From NCBI RefSeq assembly GCF_008801935.1, contig NZ_VZOT01000006.1, positions 1 to 64,000 of the forward strand: 64,000 nt of DNA, written 5' to 3'. Each line of letters starts with the position of its first letter. Positions within the stretch are counted from its first letter, which is position 1. The translations under genes and the position numbers were made by a program. Positions 63,239 to 64,000 of this stretch are shown here, in pieces. The notes beneath the pieces were generated by a model, which was not told where the DNA came from, made no database searches, and saw nothing but the letters and a program-made list of their open reading frames with translations. This DNA comes from Comamonas kerstersii. Lineage in GTDB: Bacteria; Pseudomonadota; Gammaproteobacteria; Burkholderiales; Burkholderiaceae_C.

Positions 63239-63304
63239 AAAAGCTGGCACGGTCTGTGCTCAGAGCACTCCATCTGAAATTTTTTGTTCCACGGAGTGTT
63301 CAAC

Positions 63305-64000
63305 ATGTCCCTGACCCGCCGCCTTTTTGCCGTCAGCGCCGTTGCTGTGACTGCCCTGACCGTTGCTTCCGGTGCCTACGCCCAGGAAGACAAGTCCCTG
63401 CAAAACATTCTGGACAAGAAGTCCATCGCACTGGGCATTCCTACCGACTACCCACCGTATGGCTACATGGGCCCTGACTTCAAGCCCACCGGCATGGACG
63501 TGGCCGTGGCGCAGCTGATTGCCGACAAGCTGGGCGTGAAGGCCGAGCTGGTGCCCGTGAGTACCCCCAACCGCATTCCCTACCTGCAGTCCAAGAAGAT
63601 TGATCTGATCGTCTCCTCCCTGGGCAAGAACGAAGAGCGCGCCAAGGTGATCGACTTCACCGTGGCCTATGCCCCCTTCTTCCAGGCCGTGTTCGGCCCC
63701 AAGGACGTGGAGATCAAGAGCTTTGAGGATCTGGGCGGCAAGACCCTGTCCGTGACACGCGGCACCATCCAGGACGATGCCCTGCAGGAGCTGGCCCCCA
63801 AGACACTGAAGATTCAGCGCTTTGAAGACGACAACTCCACCATGGCGGCCTTCATGAGCCAGCAGACCCAGTTTGTGGCCGTGGGTGCTGCCGTAGCCGC
63901 TGCTGCGCTCCAGAAGAACCCCAAGGTGCAGGCGGAGTACAAGCTGCTGATCAAGGATTCGCCCAACTACATCGGTGTGCGCAAGGGTGAAACCGAGCTG
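63305..64000 (+). CDS. Amino-acid-type ABC substrate-binding protein (partial)
   Basis: Only the first 232 residues are in the window; the gene continues beyond the right edge. The signal peptide is MSLTRRLFAVSAVAVTALTV, with cleavage near AYA. The mature part has LGIPTDYPPYGYMG, YLQSKKIDLIVSSLGKNEER and GKTLSVTRGTIQDDAL, colinear with the protein at 56982. GGAG lies 12 bases before the ATG. The missing permease and ATPase genes probably follow to the right. Confidence 0.92.
   Translation, partial: MSLTRRLFAVSAVAVTALTVASGAYAQEDKSLQNILDKKSIALGIPTDYPPYGYMGPDFKPTGMDVAVAQLIADKLGVKAELVPVSTPNRIPYLQSKKIDLIVSSLGKNEERAKVIDFTVAYAPFFQAVFGPKDVEIKSFEDLGGKTLSVTRGTIQDDALQELAPKTLKIQRFEDDNSTMAAFMSQQTQFVAVGAAVAAAALQKNPKVQAEYKLLIKDSPNYIGVRKGETEL

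Overview
The window looks like a chromosomal segment of a betaproteobacterium of the Comamonadaceae, most probably Comamonas or a close relative. The basis is the gene content and order (glycerolipid and lipid A genes next to a YgjP-type protein, lnt-corC, fabA-fabB), the high-GC coding style, and a dispersed hairpin repeat built on AGCTGCCAGCGCTTG that I associate from memory with this family. No rRNA, tRNA, CRISPR array, phage or complete insertion sequence was seen.

Layout. 1-571 is a tandem array of a 169-bp palindrome-rich unit. 599-4037 (minus) is the dTDP-L-rhamnose operon rfbBDAC, preceded by coaX. 5104-6674 (plus) holds a Kbp-like BON-LysM protein and galE. 6918-15683 (minus) is housekeeping: rhodanese, a YgjP-like metallopeptidase, plsC, a GmhB-like protein with lost catalytic residues, fabB-fabA, lnt-corC, an acetyltransferase and an Lrp-type regulator. 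15869-18522 (plus) holds fadD and a metallo-beta-lactamase-fold hydrolase. 18919-26240 holds slt, a 5-formyl-THF cyclo-ligase, queC, cca and a frameshifted SWIM-domain gene. 26399-32615 holds an acetaldehyde-type dehydrogenase with its DUF779 partner, trxC, a MidA-like methyltransferase, folM-folB and ttcA. 32713-34816 holds two tandem DUF4136 lipoproteins and a DUF2501 protein.

34927-38610 is a copper-resistance module (copA, cueR, copZ). Two promoters in it have the 19-bp spacer and dyad expected for CueR. It lies beside a 5'-truncated RhtA-type exporter. 39388-44303 is a sulfur or sulfonate-type operon: an FMN reductase diverging from substrate-binding protein, permease, ATPase and an NtaA/DszA-type FMN monooxygenase in place of the usual SsuD. 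44426-48917 holds a putative lipoprotein class A beta-lactamase, an ankyrin protein, a cytosine-deaminase-like amidohydrolase, a TauE-type permease and a small membrane methyltransferase. 49173-49883 is an AT-rich orphan gene, followed by two 345-bp direct repeats.

50730-55984 is a peptide-type ABC transporter with a fused double ATPase. 56982-63304 is the most distinctive region: an RpiR-type regulator, diaminopropionate ammonia-lyase, M20 carbamoylase, nitrilase-type carbamoylase, Asp/Glu/hydantoin racemase and a periplasmic binding protein. A divergent paralogous binding protein runs off the right edge. Together they suggest import and breakdown of an N-carbamoyl (ureido) amino acid through 2,3-diaminopropionate to pyruvate and ammonia; this is inference from the enzyme families.
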